Part shown: in pieces, positions 1-12,560 of the stretch
How the letters are laid out: the number at the start of each line of letters is the position of its first letter
How positions within the stretch are numbered: position 1 is the stretch's first letter
DNA from: Gnetum montanum
Lineage: Eukaryota > Streptophyta > Gnetopsida > Gnetales > Gnetaceae
Assembly: GCA_015680685.1 (NCBI GenBank)
Contig: MNCI01013764.1
Span: 197,253 to 261,252 of the forward strand
Direction of reading: 5' to 3'
Length of the DNA: 64,000 bases
The notes under the pieces: generated by a model
Told to the model about the DNA's origin: nothing
Database searches by the model: none
Seen by the model: only the letters and a program-made list of their open reading frames with translations
Program-made: the position numbers and the translations under genes

Positions 1-3000
1 AGCATAGGTGGCCATCTCCCCCATGACTGAGTTGTGAGGGAGAGATCCGAAGTAGTGAGCCCCTTTTTGAATTTCTAAGAAGTGCCCAACTTCTCCCAAT
101 TGATGATCTTAGATTCAGGGGTGGAATTTGGTGATGCTGACGTTCCAATGAGTCTATGACATGGTTGTTGGCATGAGTTTCCTCAGTTCGTTCCATGCAT
201 ATTTTTCTACTCCTATGAAAAGCTGTCAACCACGGGGTGTCTACTATTTCTTGTGTGGTTGCCACATACAGGCATCTTTGTTGTAGAGTTTCCTGGGCAC
301 ACCTGTTACATGGAGACATTTCCTCCATGTCATCACCCGATGAATCACTGTATGTGATGCATGGAACTATCCTCTTCTCGATCTTTCCACATATGTTTAT
401 CTTAGAGATTTCCAAGGAAAGATCACAAATCCTAAGGCATGCATCTACTATGCTTAGCCATGCCCTTCCCATTATAATGGGGAAGTCCCCTTCGTTGTTG
501 TTTACTTCGATCACCAGAAAGTTTGCTAGGTAGGACCAACCACACATAGTCGTAATAACATCCTCCACCAATCCCAAGGGAATGGTGATGGACTGGTCTG
601 CTAGCTCTAGTTGGATGTTGCTCTTCTTAAGTTGTGGCAGGTTCCATGCGTGATACATCTTTTGTGAAATTATGTTGAATTCGGAATCTGAGTCAAGAAG
701 AGCTCGATGTGGTGCATTTCCAGCAATCTGCAAGTAAATAAAGGGGCTCCCAGGGTTAGTTAGTTTCCTAGGAAGGTGGCCTACCTTGATCCAGTTAGTT
801 ACAGTATGTGTTAACATAACCGTACGTGTTACACTCCTTTGGATTAAAGGGTTCTCTGAAGCGTTAGTGGTTAGAGGCCTGTACATGTACCCGTCCACTT
901 GTTGTTGCAAGAGTTTGTCTAGGCTCCTAGTTCTGAAAAAGGGTCTCTTTTTTATACAGTTCTCGCTAGAACTAGTACCCGGTTGGATATTTACACTTTG
1001 AATATTTACAGCTCTCACGACGTTACATTGTTGCGGCTGGGTAGGTAGTTCCCCTTGCATTGTTGGAATAGGTTGTATGGGAACTACCGAAGGAAGAGGT
1101 GTGGGTGGAGTTAGAGGATGGATTGAATGTGAGATGTCTCCCGGAGGAGGAGTTCTTCTGAAGTACTCTCGAGCTTGGTAGTGACGTTGGGGGGTAGTGT
1201 GACCCATAGAGTCACATGGAGAAATTGGCTGCTGCACATAATAATCGTAAGGATCAGGCTACTGGTAAGGGTATTGATGTGTTGGCGGTGACATCCCCCA
1301 TGACTGTGGGTATTGCCACTGCTGATGTTGTCCAATGGGCTGTGGAGGCATTCCACTTGGATAATATGTAAAGGGTTGGTGGAACTGCCTTAGGTTACCT
1401 TGTGGGTAAGGTAACCTTCGGGGTGTTTGCCGTTGATTAAGTCTTAGATTTAGTGCATACACCCCAGACTCCTGCAGATGTGAGATCATTGGGCAACATC
1501 CCTTAGGATGGTCATAGTAGTAGACCTCACATCCACTATCATTGTCTGAATTAGAATTTACAGCCTCATCGGAGATAGGAATTTTTCCCTTACCATTGTT
1601 ATGTGCAGGGCTTAAGTTTCTCCACTTGGTTTTGCCTTTATCACTACCTTGCTCTACCTTAGAATCTTTTACAATTTTCAAGACTGTTTCTATTCTTGAG
1701 TCTAAGGAATCCCACATTTGGTCTACCTTAGCCGATACCTCCGTTTTTAACTTTTGGATCGGCACTATTTTCCGATTCACCAACTCTTCGAGTGGTGACT
1801 CATCCTGCTCATCACAAAATTTTACTCCCTTCTTACGTAGGGAGGGATCGCGGTTGTATTCTTCTGCACTTTCTCTCTTATGTAGCACACCCTCTTCTTG
1901 CACTACTTGTTCTAACAAAACTTCAACTTCGTGGGCTCTTAGTTGGTAAAGTCTCCCTTGGGCGTAATTCCCAAGAGTTATTCTCGTTTCATTCCGTAGC
2001 CCATCCACGATGTGGCGAAGTTGATCCCGTTTAGTGTACCCATGGCCCGGGCAACGATGTAGCAGTGTATAATAATGGGCCATGGCAGCATCCAAGGATT
2101 CATAAGCTCCTTGTTTCCAGCCTTGGATCTGCTTCCGCAAATTGGACACTCTGGAGTACGTCTGATATTTTTTGTTGAATAGTTCAAGCATTATACTCCA
2201 CCTCCTAATGGTTTTCAGTTCTAAGGACCGGTACCAGCTCTCTACTTCTTTGGTGAGTGTCTTTGGGAACAACTTGAGTTTCTACTGCTCATTATCTATG
2301 TTTTTCAAGGCACATGCATCGTGGAATGCTTGTAAATGATGTTGAGGATCAACGTTGTATCCCCCTTCAAAATGTGGAATATTATTTATGTCCAAAAGCT
2401 TGATCCTACTGTCCTTTAAGTGTCTTGTGGGGATCCTAATTGCCTCTGTGATATCTAGCATGCTTTGGGTTGTGAGTAGGGGTTCATCATGATCATTTCT
2501 ATCATGACGTCTGTGATTTCTATGTGGTGGTTCCCTACTCTCCCTATGTCCTTGCCCTTTTCCTAACTCCTCTCGACCTTCCTGTCGAGGTCTTTCATCT
2601 CTTTTACTTTTATTCTCCTCGTTATGCTCATGGTGGCTGTGCCCAGATGTGGAAGGAGAGTGTGAATGGTGAGATGAAGGAGAAGAAGAAGGGGATCCAT
2701 CACCATGGTGATGTTTCTTACCTTTTCTTCAGCTGCTTTGGCCCTGATCATTGTAACGATCAAAGTGTCTTTTCGTAGTGTGAGTGGTTGTTCCTGCCGT
2801 GAACAGTTGGTGCTCATGGGGATTAGAGCCTGTAGCATGTACAGTTGATCAAAGGCCCTGATGCCTAACCTCTTCACCATTGTGAGGAGGAGGAACATCA
2901 TTTTCTAAGAAACCCGTTGTGAGGGGTTCCTCGTCTCCTTTTTCACTAAGGACATGGGGGACCTTGCCCTTCAACAATGAATGTTGGCTCTCCTACCTTT

Positions 3001-3340
3001 CATCCCGAATACGTTGTGCATTTGTGGGATGATAATCCCTCATGTCATGGTCATCCAGAACGTATTCCGCAAACAGTTCTTGCATGCCAATCTATGCTAA
3101 AGCATGGAAACGCATGTTAGGGGTTGCTCGATCTGGGGGTAATAAAATGTTACTTTGCAGATCTCTCCACCGCAGCTATTCGTCTTGATGGAGAATAAAG
3201 GTAAAATCTGGCACATACTCATCAGGATGAGTATATGTGACCTTAGATTGTTTAGGACATGGCTGGTCTCGGTTATGTGTGTGATGCTGACTGTCTTCTG
3301 TATTATCCTTAGGTGAGTTAATTTTGTGAGAAGAAGCCAT
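1..3340 (-). pseudogene. Athila-like gag-protease reading frame, partial, with stops
   Basis: One reading frame runs from the ATG at 3340 to the window edge without a frameshift. It is broken by stops at 3176, 3092, 2993, 2849, 2729, 2282 and 1259 (lower coordinate of each codon). The N-terminal part is charged and His-rich. The gag domain lies at about 2270-1850 (ESWYRSLE near the start, then LHRCPGHGY). A Pro/Gln-rich linker follows. The aspartic protease is at about 740-430: LLDSDSEFNIIS stands where the family has DSG, so the active-site Gly is changed to Asp, and PIIMGRAWLS is the C-terminal motif. In life it would make the capsid precursor and the processing protease. All seven stops can come from single C-to-T changes (five TAG from CAG, two TGA from CGA). 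The start is chosen because it lies about 120 bases after the PBS and opens the frame. Confidence 0.85.
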
Positions 3341-3461
3341 TCTTATGGTGTGCTAATTTATCGTTATTTAATTTTTGATTAACTGATTAACCCTAAGGTT
3401 CGTTGAGGCTCACAATGATGTGAGTGATATCCGTTATGTTCAATTGGTGTAAAAACACTTA

Positions 3462-3480
3462 GTCCCTGGCAACGGCGCCA
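3462..3480 (-). other. Primer-binding site, tRNA-Asp type
   Basis: On the minus strand TGGCGCCGTTGCCAGGGAC follows the LTR end by one base. Plant tRNA-Asp(GTC) ends CCCCGGCAACGGCGCCA, so the match is complete except for one base. This fixes the element's orientation and the LTR boundary. Confidence 0.9.
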
Positions 3481-3481
3481 A

Positions 3482-4443
3482 TGATGAGTGACGAGGTACC
3501 CCTACACTCAACCATTCGAATATGAGCGTGTACACATGATCTGGTTGAAATCCACAGACTAAATGCCTTAATGCCACAAGAAACACTTGGGGTTAATCGT
3601 TTGTTGTCTTCCCAGGCTTGCTTGTATGTGTCATGGTGTATGGTTAAGAAAGTCTGAGGTATATGATTTTTTTGGTATTTTTCGGTTTCTCTCCTAAGCT
3701 ATGAGGGAAAAGGGTTGAGAAACTAACTAACTCTAACTATAGTACTAAGTCCTAGCATCAGCATCCGTTCCCACTTACCGTACACACCCTGAACTGTGCA
3801 ACTGTGGCTTACCAAATGCTAATCGTTACTGGGATCACCACATGTAACGCACGTGCTCGAAGCGATCATACTGAGACACTTAACTAACCTATGTGTGACA
3901 AGCAGCCGATTCCTTGACTAGCTGTACACATCCGTGGATCTTCATAATCAAGTTGTACTTGTCCCATGCTCTAGGAGGAAAGGGTTGAGAGAATCTATTC
4001 GCGATGAGTAGCTGATTCCTTGGCTAGCCGTACACGTTCGTCAACGCTCGTAACCAAGTCGTACTCATGCTGCGTCACTAGGAAAGCAGTAAATAACATT
4101 AATTAAACCTATCCATGCACTGCAAGGTTTATCCACAAAGCTCATCTTTATTGCTGTACGTAACTTGCATTCAGGTACAAAGCTGCTCGAATAAAGAATC
4201 GTTCACTTGGGGGACTCCTACTATGGACACATGGAAAATATTCTATCTCTAGGGTGATCAATCTGCCAGAGCTTCACTACTTTATGCCTAGGATGCCAAA
4301 TGAAGGGAGTGCCGCCTCTTATTTATAGATTTGGCAGCGGACCACGATATCGTGTACTCGATATCGTAGGGAAGGATGCGATATCGTGTACACAATATTG
4401 CAGGGGATGTGATATCGTGGCCTGTGTAATTCGCGTCTCATCA
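3482..4443 (-). repeat. 5' LTR of the Athila-like element
   Basis: The minus-strand LTR begins TGATGAGACG and ends CACTCATCA, so the ends form the short inverted repeat TGATGAG/CTCATCA. It lies one base from the tRNA-Asp PBS. A TATA box (CTATAAATA on the minus strand) is at 4320-4328. Several short ATCGNNNNCGATATCG-like stretches lie in U3 near 4340-4420. A second copy of this LTR family is the solo LTR at 19695-20442, and a third, more distant, is at 26369-27198. The flank ATAAA at 4444-4448 would be the target duplication; its partner is outside the window. Confidence 0.85.
4320..4328 (-). promoter_or_regulatory. TATA box of the Athila-like LTR
   Basis: CTATAAATA on the minus strand, about 115 bases inside the LTR. 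The same motif is found at the matching place in the solo LTR (19730). Confidence 0.6.
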
Positions 4444-5930
4444 ATAAATTTCATTAAGAAATTTATCCCTGAATTCACTAAAATTACTAAGGTTCTTATG
4501 CATATGCTAAAGAAAGATTTCCTAGTAGAAAAAACACTAGAATTAGAAAAAGATTTATCAAAAATTAAGAAATCCATTTAGGAAGCTCCTTATTTGGTAA
4601 AGCCAAAATTGAAAGAAGACTTTTGGTTATATGCTTTTACTTCAAATGATTTAGTTGTTGCTATTTTAACTCAAAAAGATGAAGGTCAAGATCAATCGAA
4701 TGGATTTTTTTGGATATCAATTAAAAGGTTCAAAGTTTAATTATTCAAACTTAGAGAAATAAGCATTCACAGTTGTTAAGGCACTTCACCATTTCAAGTA
4801 TTATTTGGAAAGCTCATTAATTCATATTATGCTAATAAAGCTTGTAATTAAACAATTCTTAGCTCAAAATGAAATTGGATTGAAAAGAGGAGAGTGGCTC
4901 ATAAAGCTTCAAGTTTAAGTTTCTCATTAGAAATATGAAAAATCATTAAAAGAATGGGCTTAGCCAAGTTAATGGCCAGAGAAAATGAATTATGTGCACT
5001 TAAGACTCATGAAGGGAATTGGTATGATGAGATTCTAGAATTTCTTAATAAACAAAAAGTTCCCAATAACCTAATTACAAGTCAAAAGAGAGATTTCTTC
5101 AAAAAGGAAAATAAATTTATGGTTAAAGTTGGGGTTTTATATAGAAAGGTTTTTAGAGGGTTTTTGTTGGAATGTGTTCACAATGATGAAATTGGTCCTA
5201 TCTTAGAACAATTCCATAACCATTCTAATTTGTCCTATGAATCTCCTAAGTTTACTATGAAACATATATTTCACTATGATTTTTATTTGCCTACTATGTA
5301 CCAAGATATTAGTTAGAAAATTCAAAGATGTTACAAATGTCATATTCATGAATCAAAAATCAAAAAGGCTAGAGCTCCTTTAAAGCTGGTAATTGTAGAT
5401 AGATCATTTCAACAATGGGGCTTAGATTTTATTAGTATAATTACTCCATTGAGAGGAGGACATAAATTTATTCTCATAGTCACCGATTATTTTACCAAAT
5501 GGTTTAAAGAAAAAGCTCTAAGAAGAAGTTTAGCATAAGATGTGATTAAGTTTTTGGAAGATCAGATTCTAAGTCATTTTGGTCTACCTGAAGTGGTGAT
5601 ATCTGATAATGGACCAGCTTTTCAATCTGAAGAATTGATAACATGGGTGTTGAAAAAATCCATCTTTCTATTTTCTTCCTCAAATTATTATCCTTAGGGA
5701 AATGGCTTAGTTGAATCTACTAATAAAAGGATTATTTCTTACATTAGGAAATTAATAGATGGGAATCCAGGAAATTGAATTGATTATTTGCAATCTACAT
5801 TATGGACTAATCATATTAGATTCAAGAAGGCTATTGGAGCTTTAACTTATAACTTGTTCATTATAAGCTATTGGAACTTGTTTGTTATAAGCTATTGAAT
5901 TGATTATTTGCAATCTACATTATGGAAGTA
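4444..5930 (+). pseudogene. Family X pol remnant: RT end, RNase H, integrase
   Basis: In order: the RT connection motif NFIKKFIPEF (4446-4475); an RNase H segment (about 4580-4930) with frame breaks; the integrase zinc-binding region (about 5000-5360, including NWYDEI, VLYRKV and CYKCH); and the catalytic core (about 5395-5760) with GLDFIS, SDNGPAF and GNGLVES, i.e. the Asp-Asp-Glu residues still in place. Stops occur at 4579, 5314, 5536, 5695 and 5776. RNase H runs directly into integrase, with no second RNase H between them. A 30-base stretch (5775-5805) is repeated at 5895-5925, leaving a scrambled end. It is not functional; the integrase core is better conserved than RNase H. Confidence 0.85.
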
Positions 5931-7090
5931 GAAACCAAGTAACAAATCACTATTCAAAGAAAAAAAAGAAAAACAACACGAAATAATGTATGAAGGTAAC
6001 GTGACCTTCTCATCTAAATAGAGAGAAAAATAGGTAACCATTCATGCTAACAAGAATAGTAGATTAGAGTAAGGAAAAACACTATAGAATGGTCTACTTA
6101 TGAATTCATAAATCATAGAGATCATGCCATATATTAGAATTAAATAATAAATAATAGTAGCTTGGCCATGAAGAGGAGCATGGTTGTTAACGTAATAGCA
6201 TCTAGCCAAATTTCTTCCTTAACATTCCTAAAACAAAATGTCAAGTTTCCTCATGCATGTTGCTGCATGCATATCCTAGATTAAGGTTATTCAGGTGATG
6301 ATGTTCACTTTGATTCTACTTGCAATTCTACAATTGCCTAACATGGACCATACTTCCTACACAAATCGACACTATTACCACTATGTAGTTCTTGAGCCAA
6401 GCCCATGCCAAACCTTGTGCTACTACCTTAAAAAAACATTAGTTGCAAATCTTACCAGCATTCTTGCAGTGTTGAACATTTGACCCTCTAGACTCCCCTC
6501 ATTAACAATGATCATACTCAATGATTTTTCCTGAATAGTAGCAATAGAGCCTGCTACACCTGTGCACTACCTAATCATCTCCATTCCCCCGCAACACAAC
6601 ATTTTTGACATAGTTGAGGGTAGAACACATGCATGAAGTTTGTTGTTACTCGACGACAACACTCAATCATAGCAATACTGCAACAACAAATACATAGCAT
6701 TCAAACAGCAATGCATAACAACATCAATGACATTGCCATCATCAACCCCCCTCAACCAAGATGACACCCATGGTGATGGATAGGCACAACATAATGAATG
6801 CTGAACCTTCTTCCCTACAACACATAGCAACAATAAAAATTTACCCTTGTGTTTCTACAACCAATTAGAGAAAATTGTGTTTCTATTTGAAATGAAAGGT
6901 TTACATTGGGACATAATATTTTTTTTTAAAAAAACTATATAGATTATTATAATGAACACATATTATAATTTAAGTCCAAATAAAAGAGTACATGGGAAAG
7001 TTATGATATAGACCTTTGATTTTTTATATCTATTTTATTCATTTCCCATGAAATTTGTATAGAAGCACAAGTAAACCTCCTAAATGTTTG
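5931..7090. other. Unassigned DNA between integrase and LTR of the family X copy
   Basis: No coding homology or repeat seen. By position it should be the 3' untranslated part and upstream LTR of the family X copy, but I could not align it to 43123-44153 or to the 5' half of the other family X LTRs. The short open frames here have no supporting features. Confidence 0.4.
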
Positions 7091-8478
7091 TATTAGACAT
7101 GACACTTGCCAACTATGGCATGTATTTCTCTAGTTTGGTAACTTCCTATAATGGTTACAACTAAAAACTCCATGATATTTTTAGTTTTCCATTGCCAAGA
7201 AGACACTTGCCAATCATAGCATATATTGTCAAATTTATCAAAACTTTTATGCAAGTTATAACTTCCTGGGGTGGGCACAAATTATCCCCTAGATATTTGT
7301 AATACTCCTTAACTTCTTATGATTGTTATAACTACTCAAAGCCACTATAAAAAGGCTTGAAGGGTAGAATTTTTAAATAAAAGATTAGGGGAAAGAACAT
7401 TTGAAGAATTCTTGTAAGATGACTTGTTGAAAACATCAATTTGGTACTTTGTTTTAATCCTATGAGTTCATATTTTCCATTTTTTTAGTTGATTAGCTAA
7501 TGATTCAGATAGTATCATGCTTGACATTTAATTTTAAGATTTATCCTAGGTTATTTATACAGCTTTGTTTTTGCACAATATTAAACTCCTATTAAGATTT
7601 GACATAGTAGAGCTCATGTTATTGGAAGCCTCAAGAGTAATTTAATAGTAGTATCTTTAAGAAATTACCTATTTTGAGCATGGAGGATCTAAAAAAATCT
7701 TTGATATTTCAATGGCACTAAAATAGCTTCTTTATTTTTTAAATTTTATTGCCTTGGTGTTTCAATGAAGAAATTGTCAAATTTTTTGAAACCTTTGTTG
7801 AATGCAATATTTGACAACTATTAACTAGCCAAAATAGAGACTCATATGTTTTAGTTTATGCAGCAATTTTTGATAGTATAATAAGATTGTCTTTATGAAA
7901 TTGCTTACTTCGGACAATTTGTAGTTATTGAATAAGGAATAGATTTATTATGAAATATTTTCTCATCTCAATTTATCTTGCTTAAATATTTGAGATTTCA
8001 CATAATTCTACTTTCTTTTCTTTCTCTTTCTATTTTCATTGAATGTTGCTCTATTTCTAGTTTTCTTGTGGAACTTTCTCTCAAAGAAAAATTTGGAGTA
8101 GATTGGTAGAATTGTGCTCAAATGTTTTTGTAAAATTTTATTTATTACAAGTAGGTATTATAAGCACTGTATAGACTAAGTAATTGAACAAAATAGGAAT
8201 CTCCGACAACTCACAGGTTTTGACAAAGTTAGCCAAATCTCTTTTATGATAGCACATTACAGTCTTATACATAACCCAACCATTTTAACATTCACAACCA
8301 CAAACACATTCTCATGATTAGTTCATTTTATAACTACTAAGTCTATTTGGAGGTGTTTCTAGAGACCAATATGCACCTAAACCCTATTTGAAGAACACCT
8401 TCGATCCCATGACTCCCATGGTCACGAGACCATGAGGCTCCCCAACATTGGCGGTTCGGTCCCAAATGATCGCCAACA
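7090..8478 (+). repeat. Family X LTR, diverged copy
   Basis: From the TATA box at 7346 (TATAAAAAGG) to GCCAACA at 8478 the sequence follows the LTRs at 36172-38904 and 44154-47278: shared blocks include GATAGTATCATGCTTG, GTATTATAAG and the final GATCGCCAACA. Upstream of the TATA box the match fades, so the left edge is uncertain. An extra stretch with CCATGGTCACGAGACCATG is present near the right end. Confidence 0.7.
7346..7355 (+). promoter_or_regulatory. TATA box of the family X LTR copy
   Basis: TATAAAAAGG, identical to the motif at 37917-37926 in the other family X LTR. Confidence 0.5.
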
Positions 8479-9960
8479 GTATGCTTGCTTACAATCGTTC
8501 CATCTACAAGTTCTATTTTAACAACTTTCTTGGAAGGTATGCTAAAATTCAATGACTTAATCAAAGTTGGTGAAATAAAGTTATCACTTGCTCCACTATC
8601 AATCAAACATTTAATCTTTTTTTTCTTTAATTGATCCTTCAAAAATTAATAAAGAAAATCGAAATTTTCTTAAACCTAATTTTTTAATACTAATATTTTC
8701 TTCAATATGGTTGTAATAGTGATTTAAATATTTTCTTTAGCTACATTTGAGATGGGTTTTTTATTCTCATTTTGATTGTTCCTTTGTATGCTTGCTTGTA
8801 ACTTTGGGTAATCTTGCTCGAAATGAACTTCACTGTAACTAAAACATCCAAATCGAGTTCTCTTGGTGGGTGCTTCTTCTACTGTTTCTTGTCATAGGAT
8901 AGTTCATACTTGGTTTCATTCTTCATAATCCTTAGTAATTCTATAAGCTTCATCAATACTTTGAAGATTATGTCCATGTGTCTCAGGATATAGTTGTGCA
9001 TGTAGTCCATTGATGAACTTTGAGGCCAATTTTTCCGCATGCAAGTGGATCACATACCGAGAGAGGCCACAGAATTCTTTATAATAACCTTTGATGGATT
9101 AGCTACCCAATTTCAAAGAATCAAATCACATATTATGCTCCTTGAGGAAGGAATCTGGTGCAATTTTTTTGTTAAAGTCTCAACAAAAATTAAGCTAATT
9201 TGTTATTAGACCCTATGATCTTAGACCATTCCACTATGTTGTAGCTAGCTTTCTTAGATACAAGGAGACTACTTTCAAATATTCTTAGCTTGATAAGTTC
9301 AACATTTTGAAGTAATTCTTCATGGTATCAAGCAAATCGTTCACCTTAGAACTAGATCCAGGGGCTCCATCATAATGATCTAGTTTTACCTTTTTGGCAT
9401 GAACTTAGGTTAGTGATTCTCTTGGTGCATTTTGCCAATTCCAATAACCCTCACCTTCAAGTTTAGCTCTTTGGCGTTATGAAGGAATATTGGTTCCTTA
9501 GCATCCAACAGGTGGAAACTAGTCTTTATACTAATTCCTAAGGGGAAGTTGATCTTGGTTCTGAATTGGATGATGGTCCCTAGGTAGATGGTGATTTTGG
9601 TTGGAGGCTTGAGTCATGTGATCTGCTAATATCTTGATGGAATAAATAAAGAAATCCATCTTCCCTTGTCCTTCAAACCATTTATGTTCTAAATTTTGAG
9701 ATAAGCTTCTTGATTTATTCAAACATATTTTGCATATTTGTCTTGAAACCTTGGTTTGATTGTTAGAGTTTATCCTAGATGCCTCTTATTTCATTAATTT
9801 GTTGTTCAAGGGCATCCATTCAATCCTTGACTCAGGAATTCATCATTCTCCAATGTATTCTTTGGGCTCTAGACATTTGTAAGTTGAAGAAACAAGGCAA
9901 ATTGGTAATTCCTTGGTCTTTGCAACACTTTTTATGAGTCTTAGTTAATTATTTCCAAAG
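8479..9960 (-). pseudogene. Gag-protease remnant of a chromovirus-like gypsy element
   Basis: Reading the minus strand from about 9880: a coiled-coil-like N-terminus (ALEQQINEI), a gag core near 9400-9050 (KLDHYDGAP, DLLDTMKNYFKMLN, VSLYLRKLA), a decayed zinc knuckle near 8860-8800 (GCFSYSEVHFEQDYP, where the second and last Cys are Tyr), then the aspartic protease at about 8640-8479 with an intact CLIDSGASDNFIS active site. The protease frame is cut at 8479 by the family X LTR. Many stops occur in the gag part. Gag and protease type differ from the Athila and Tat elements nearby. RT and integrase would lie on the far side of the inserted element, outside the window. Confidence 0.75.
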
Positions 9961-12560
9961 GAGTTTAAACTACTACAAGCAAATTTTCTCTACCTTAACC
10001 CTTAACTAACCACCAAAAATTTTAATTATTCAAGTAAATATTGAATTTTGTAGGGCCTTTTCACATTTTAGAACCCTAAATAGTGATTTGAAAAACTAAT
10101 TTTTCATTTTCCATAAGCTAAATCTAACTATTCCGTGATGTCTAGAAGGTTCAAATCTATTGGAAATGGTTTTTGTTTCATTAAAGACAGACTTTGGAAT
10201 CACAATCTATGGTCGTTTCATGTTGCAAAAAAATTATATTTTTCAAGACTTCCTGAGAGGTCAGCCATCCTAGTACTACTCCAAGACAAAAAAACATGCT
10301 CAATTATGAAGTTCTTATTCTAATTACTTCCAATCCATCAAATTCCTATTTTCACTATTTTTCTTCATGCTCTTATAAATAACATTTGCAATGTTAATTT
10401 TGACATCTTGTTAATTTTTTCCATCAACTCATAAATATTTTAAATTCTCTATGAAATTTCAAAAAAAATTCATCAACTAAATGTCTGTTGTGGCTCACAT
10501 GACCTGCACCAACCTAAGGGGCCTACATGGTCTGCGCTGCTAGTGTTGGCCTATGTGCCCTACCTAAGCATCAACAATGATAGGGGATAAGGAGAATCAT
10601 GGCACTGGTAGTGGTAGGGAAGGTAAAGAATCATAGCACCAATAGCAGGATAGGAGGTAGAGAATGAAAATGTCAACAATAGGTTGGGAGGTGGAGAATG
10701 ACAACACTGATGGTAGGCTGGGAGGTAAAGGATGGCAACATTAGCAAATGTAGTGGCAATGATGACAAGAAGCATGGTGAGGATTTTTTGTGCAGCGATG
10801 AGAGTTTTTTTAGTATACATAGGAAAGGCGTAGAGTAGTGTGGCATGACAAAGAGTATAGTTGATAACGTAATGGCAAGTGGCAAGTAGTGGATGTTGCG
10901 ATGGCAAGCTGTAAATGACATGACAACAAGCAACTTGACTGGCATAGCCAGGCCTTGCTTTTAGGAAATTTAACTATTACTCCTACTAGCATCCAAATTG
11001 CTTTTTCTTTCCATATTGGTGAAAATCCTTTTATTTCCAATATGAAGACTCTTAAATTCCAATATTTTTGTCAAATAGAATTGTCTAATTATGTTAAGGA
11101 TTCTACCCTAATCCAAAAGAAGTATTACCAAATTTATTTTATAAGTGAGATTTATTACTACCTATATCAATTTATATACAGTAAATTTTTATGGGATTCA
11201 TTGTCTACTATAGTTAACTCTTACTTCATTTTCTTCTTCATGGTGCAAAAAATGATAAAGTCTATGATTGGCCTCTCTCTTATTTCTCTTCCTTGTACCT
11301 TACCATGAGTTTAGCTACTACCACTAAAAATTACCCCAAAGAACCTTATACTATAACTTGCATACCTTTACTTATGTGTTTGATCTTAAGTTATAATTCC
11401 TTTACCAATAGCATCCATGAATCTAATCCCTACTTATACCTCAAGTTTTTGAAGAAGGAAAGAGTTGTGAAGACTCAAGTTGAGGGTTCTAAGAAAGATA
11501 ATGAAGGTCTCATTTGGGTTTGCAATTTGGAGGGTGGTGATGACATACAGTTTTTTGACTTTTATTTCATATCTTCTTATTTATTAATATAATTTTTTGT
11601 TGCCATGGTATTTATATGATAGTGCACTTTAGACTGCAAACTAGACCAAGGGAAGGTACTAAGGAGATAACTTCAGGAAGTGATGATGTAGTAACCATTA
11701 AGCTAGGTTCCAAGGTTTATCATAAATCATACCTTATTATTATTTTGAATTTACTTATTTGTGTATTTATTTATTCTATCCTCTTGATTGTTAATTAGAA
11801 ACAACACATAGACTAAGGTCCAAGTGAAAAGCTGGTATTAAGGCACAAAGGAAAAGAAAAAATAAGTAGAGGTAATTTGATTATCAAATAATAATATGGT
11901 TTAGAATACTTCCCTTTTTCCTTGTTCTTATGTTACACATTTTTGTGCAAATGCCCTTAGGTTGGGGATACTTCATCCGAGAGCTAGGGAATGGTTCTTT
12001 ACGCAAGTCTGGTTTCAAGTAGACTTCAACCCCTCCTCCCAAATCTCCTTATAAGTCTTTTCTACATGTGACTCTAATAAAGAAGTTATTATCACAAGTC
12101 GTGCCACCATCTTCATTCCTAGATCTATTAGAATAACTGCTTCTTCATCATGATGGGTTACCATTGTTCTCTAGGATAGATAGTGGTTGCTATTGAATAA
12201 GAGCTTGTTCTTCCTTGGAATCTTGGTGAACAAATTGTGAGGAATACACCTTACTCCATCCATCAAGAATTGTATCACTTGAGGAGGTCCAAATCTTGTG
12301 ACAAGGGAGTTTATGAGTTGGTGTAGGTTGGTGTTATGTCCTCCTTTCATGCTACCCCCAGGGTGTTCTAGAAGTTAGTAGAAATCACAAACAACTTTTA
12401 AGGGAACTAGAGAGTGCCACTTGCCTTACTCATTATTTGTTAAACTACAAACACATCCTCCAAAAATAGAATGATCAACTTCATGTAAGTAATTCTTATT
12501 TTCTCTTTTTATTTTATTTTTATTATTATCTTTACACTCATAGCCTTAATCTTGTGTGTG
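9961..12560. other. Unassigned DNA
   Basis: AT-rich DNA. Apart from the minisatellite listed separately I recognise no protein, RNA or mobile-element ends. Open frames near 10955-11308, 11293-11592 and 11616-11798 lack any motif and are probably chance. Confidence 0.4.
10579..10748. repeat. Degenerate minisatellite, about five 34-35 bp units
   Basis: Units begin near 10579, 10613, 10648, 10682 and 10716 and follow the theme GGTAGGgaGGTaaAGAATcatagcac. Only the purine-rich core is well kept. The open frames on the minus strand here simply reflect the repeat. Confidence 0.6.

Larger units (their letters stand above)
1..4443 (-). mobile_element. Athila-like LTR retrotransposon, partial (protease, gag, PBS and 5' LTR)
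   Basis: Read on the minus strand this is LTR (4443-3482), tRNA-Asp primer-binding site (3480-3462), gag start (3340), gag, then protease running off the left edge. The PBS type and a gag with a CP-Hg-type motif fit the Athila lineage of Ty3/gypsy. The element interrupts the reverse transcriptase of a plus-strand element that resumes at 4444, so it is the younger of the two. The remainder of pol and the 3' LTR lie outside the window. Confidence 0.85.
4444..8478 (+). mobile_element. Family X Ty3/gypsy element, 3' part (pol remnant and LTR)
   Basis: The segment holds the end of reverse transcriptase, RNase H and integrase (4444-5930), about 1 kb without recognised content, and an LTR that ends GCCAACA at 8478. 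The pol protein is closely similar to the copy at 41349-43122. Its 5' half would lie left of the window, beyond the Athila-like insertion. The right end interrupts a minus-strand protease frame. Confidence 0.8.

Noticed and set aside
237-533. Plus-strand open frame of 98 codons
   Set aside because: Shadow of the minus-strand Athila-like protease, whose motifs are clear.
1542-1949. Plus-strand open frame of 135 codons
   Set aside because: Antisense of the gag frame; composition follows the complementary strand.
2563-2901. Minus-strand open frame of 112 codons
   Set aside because: It is in a different phase from the gag frame that runs through the same bases with recognisable composition.
10955-11308. 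Plus-strand open frame of 117 codons
   Set aside because: AT-driven composition, no motif, no neighbouring support.
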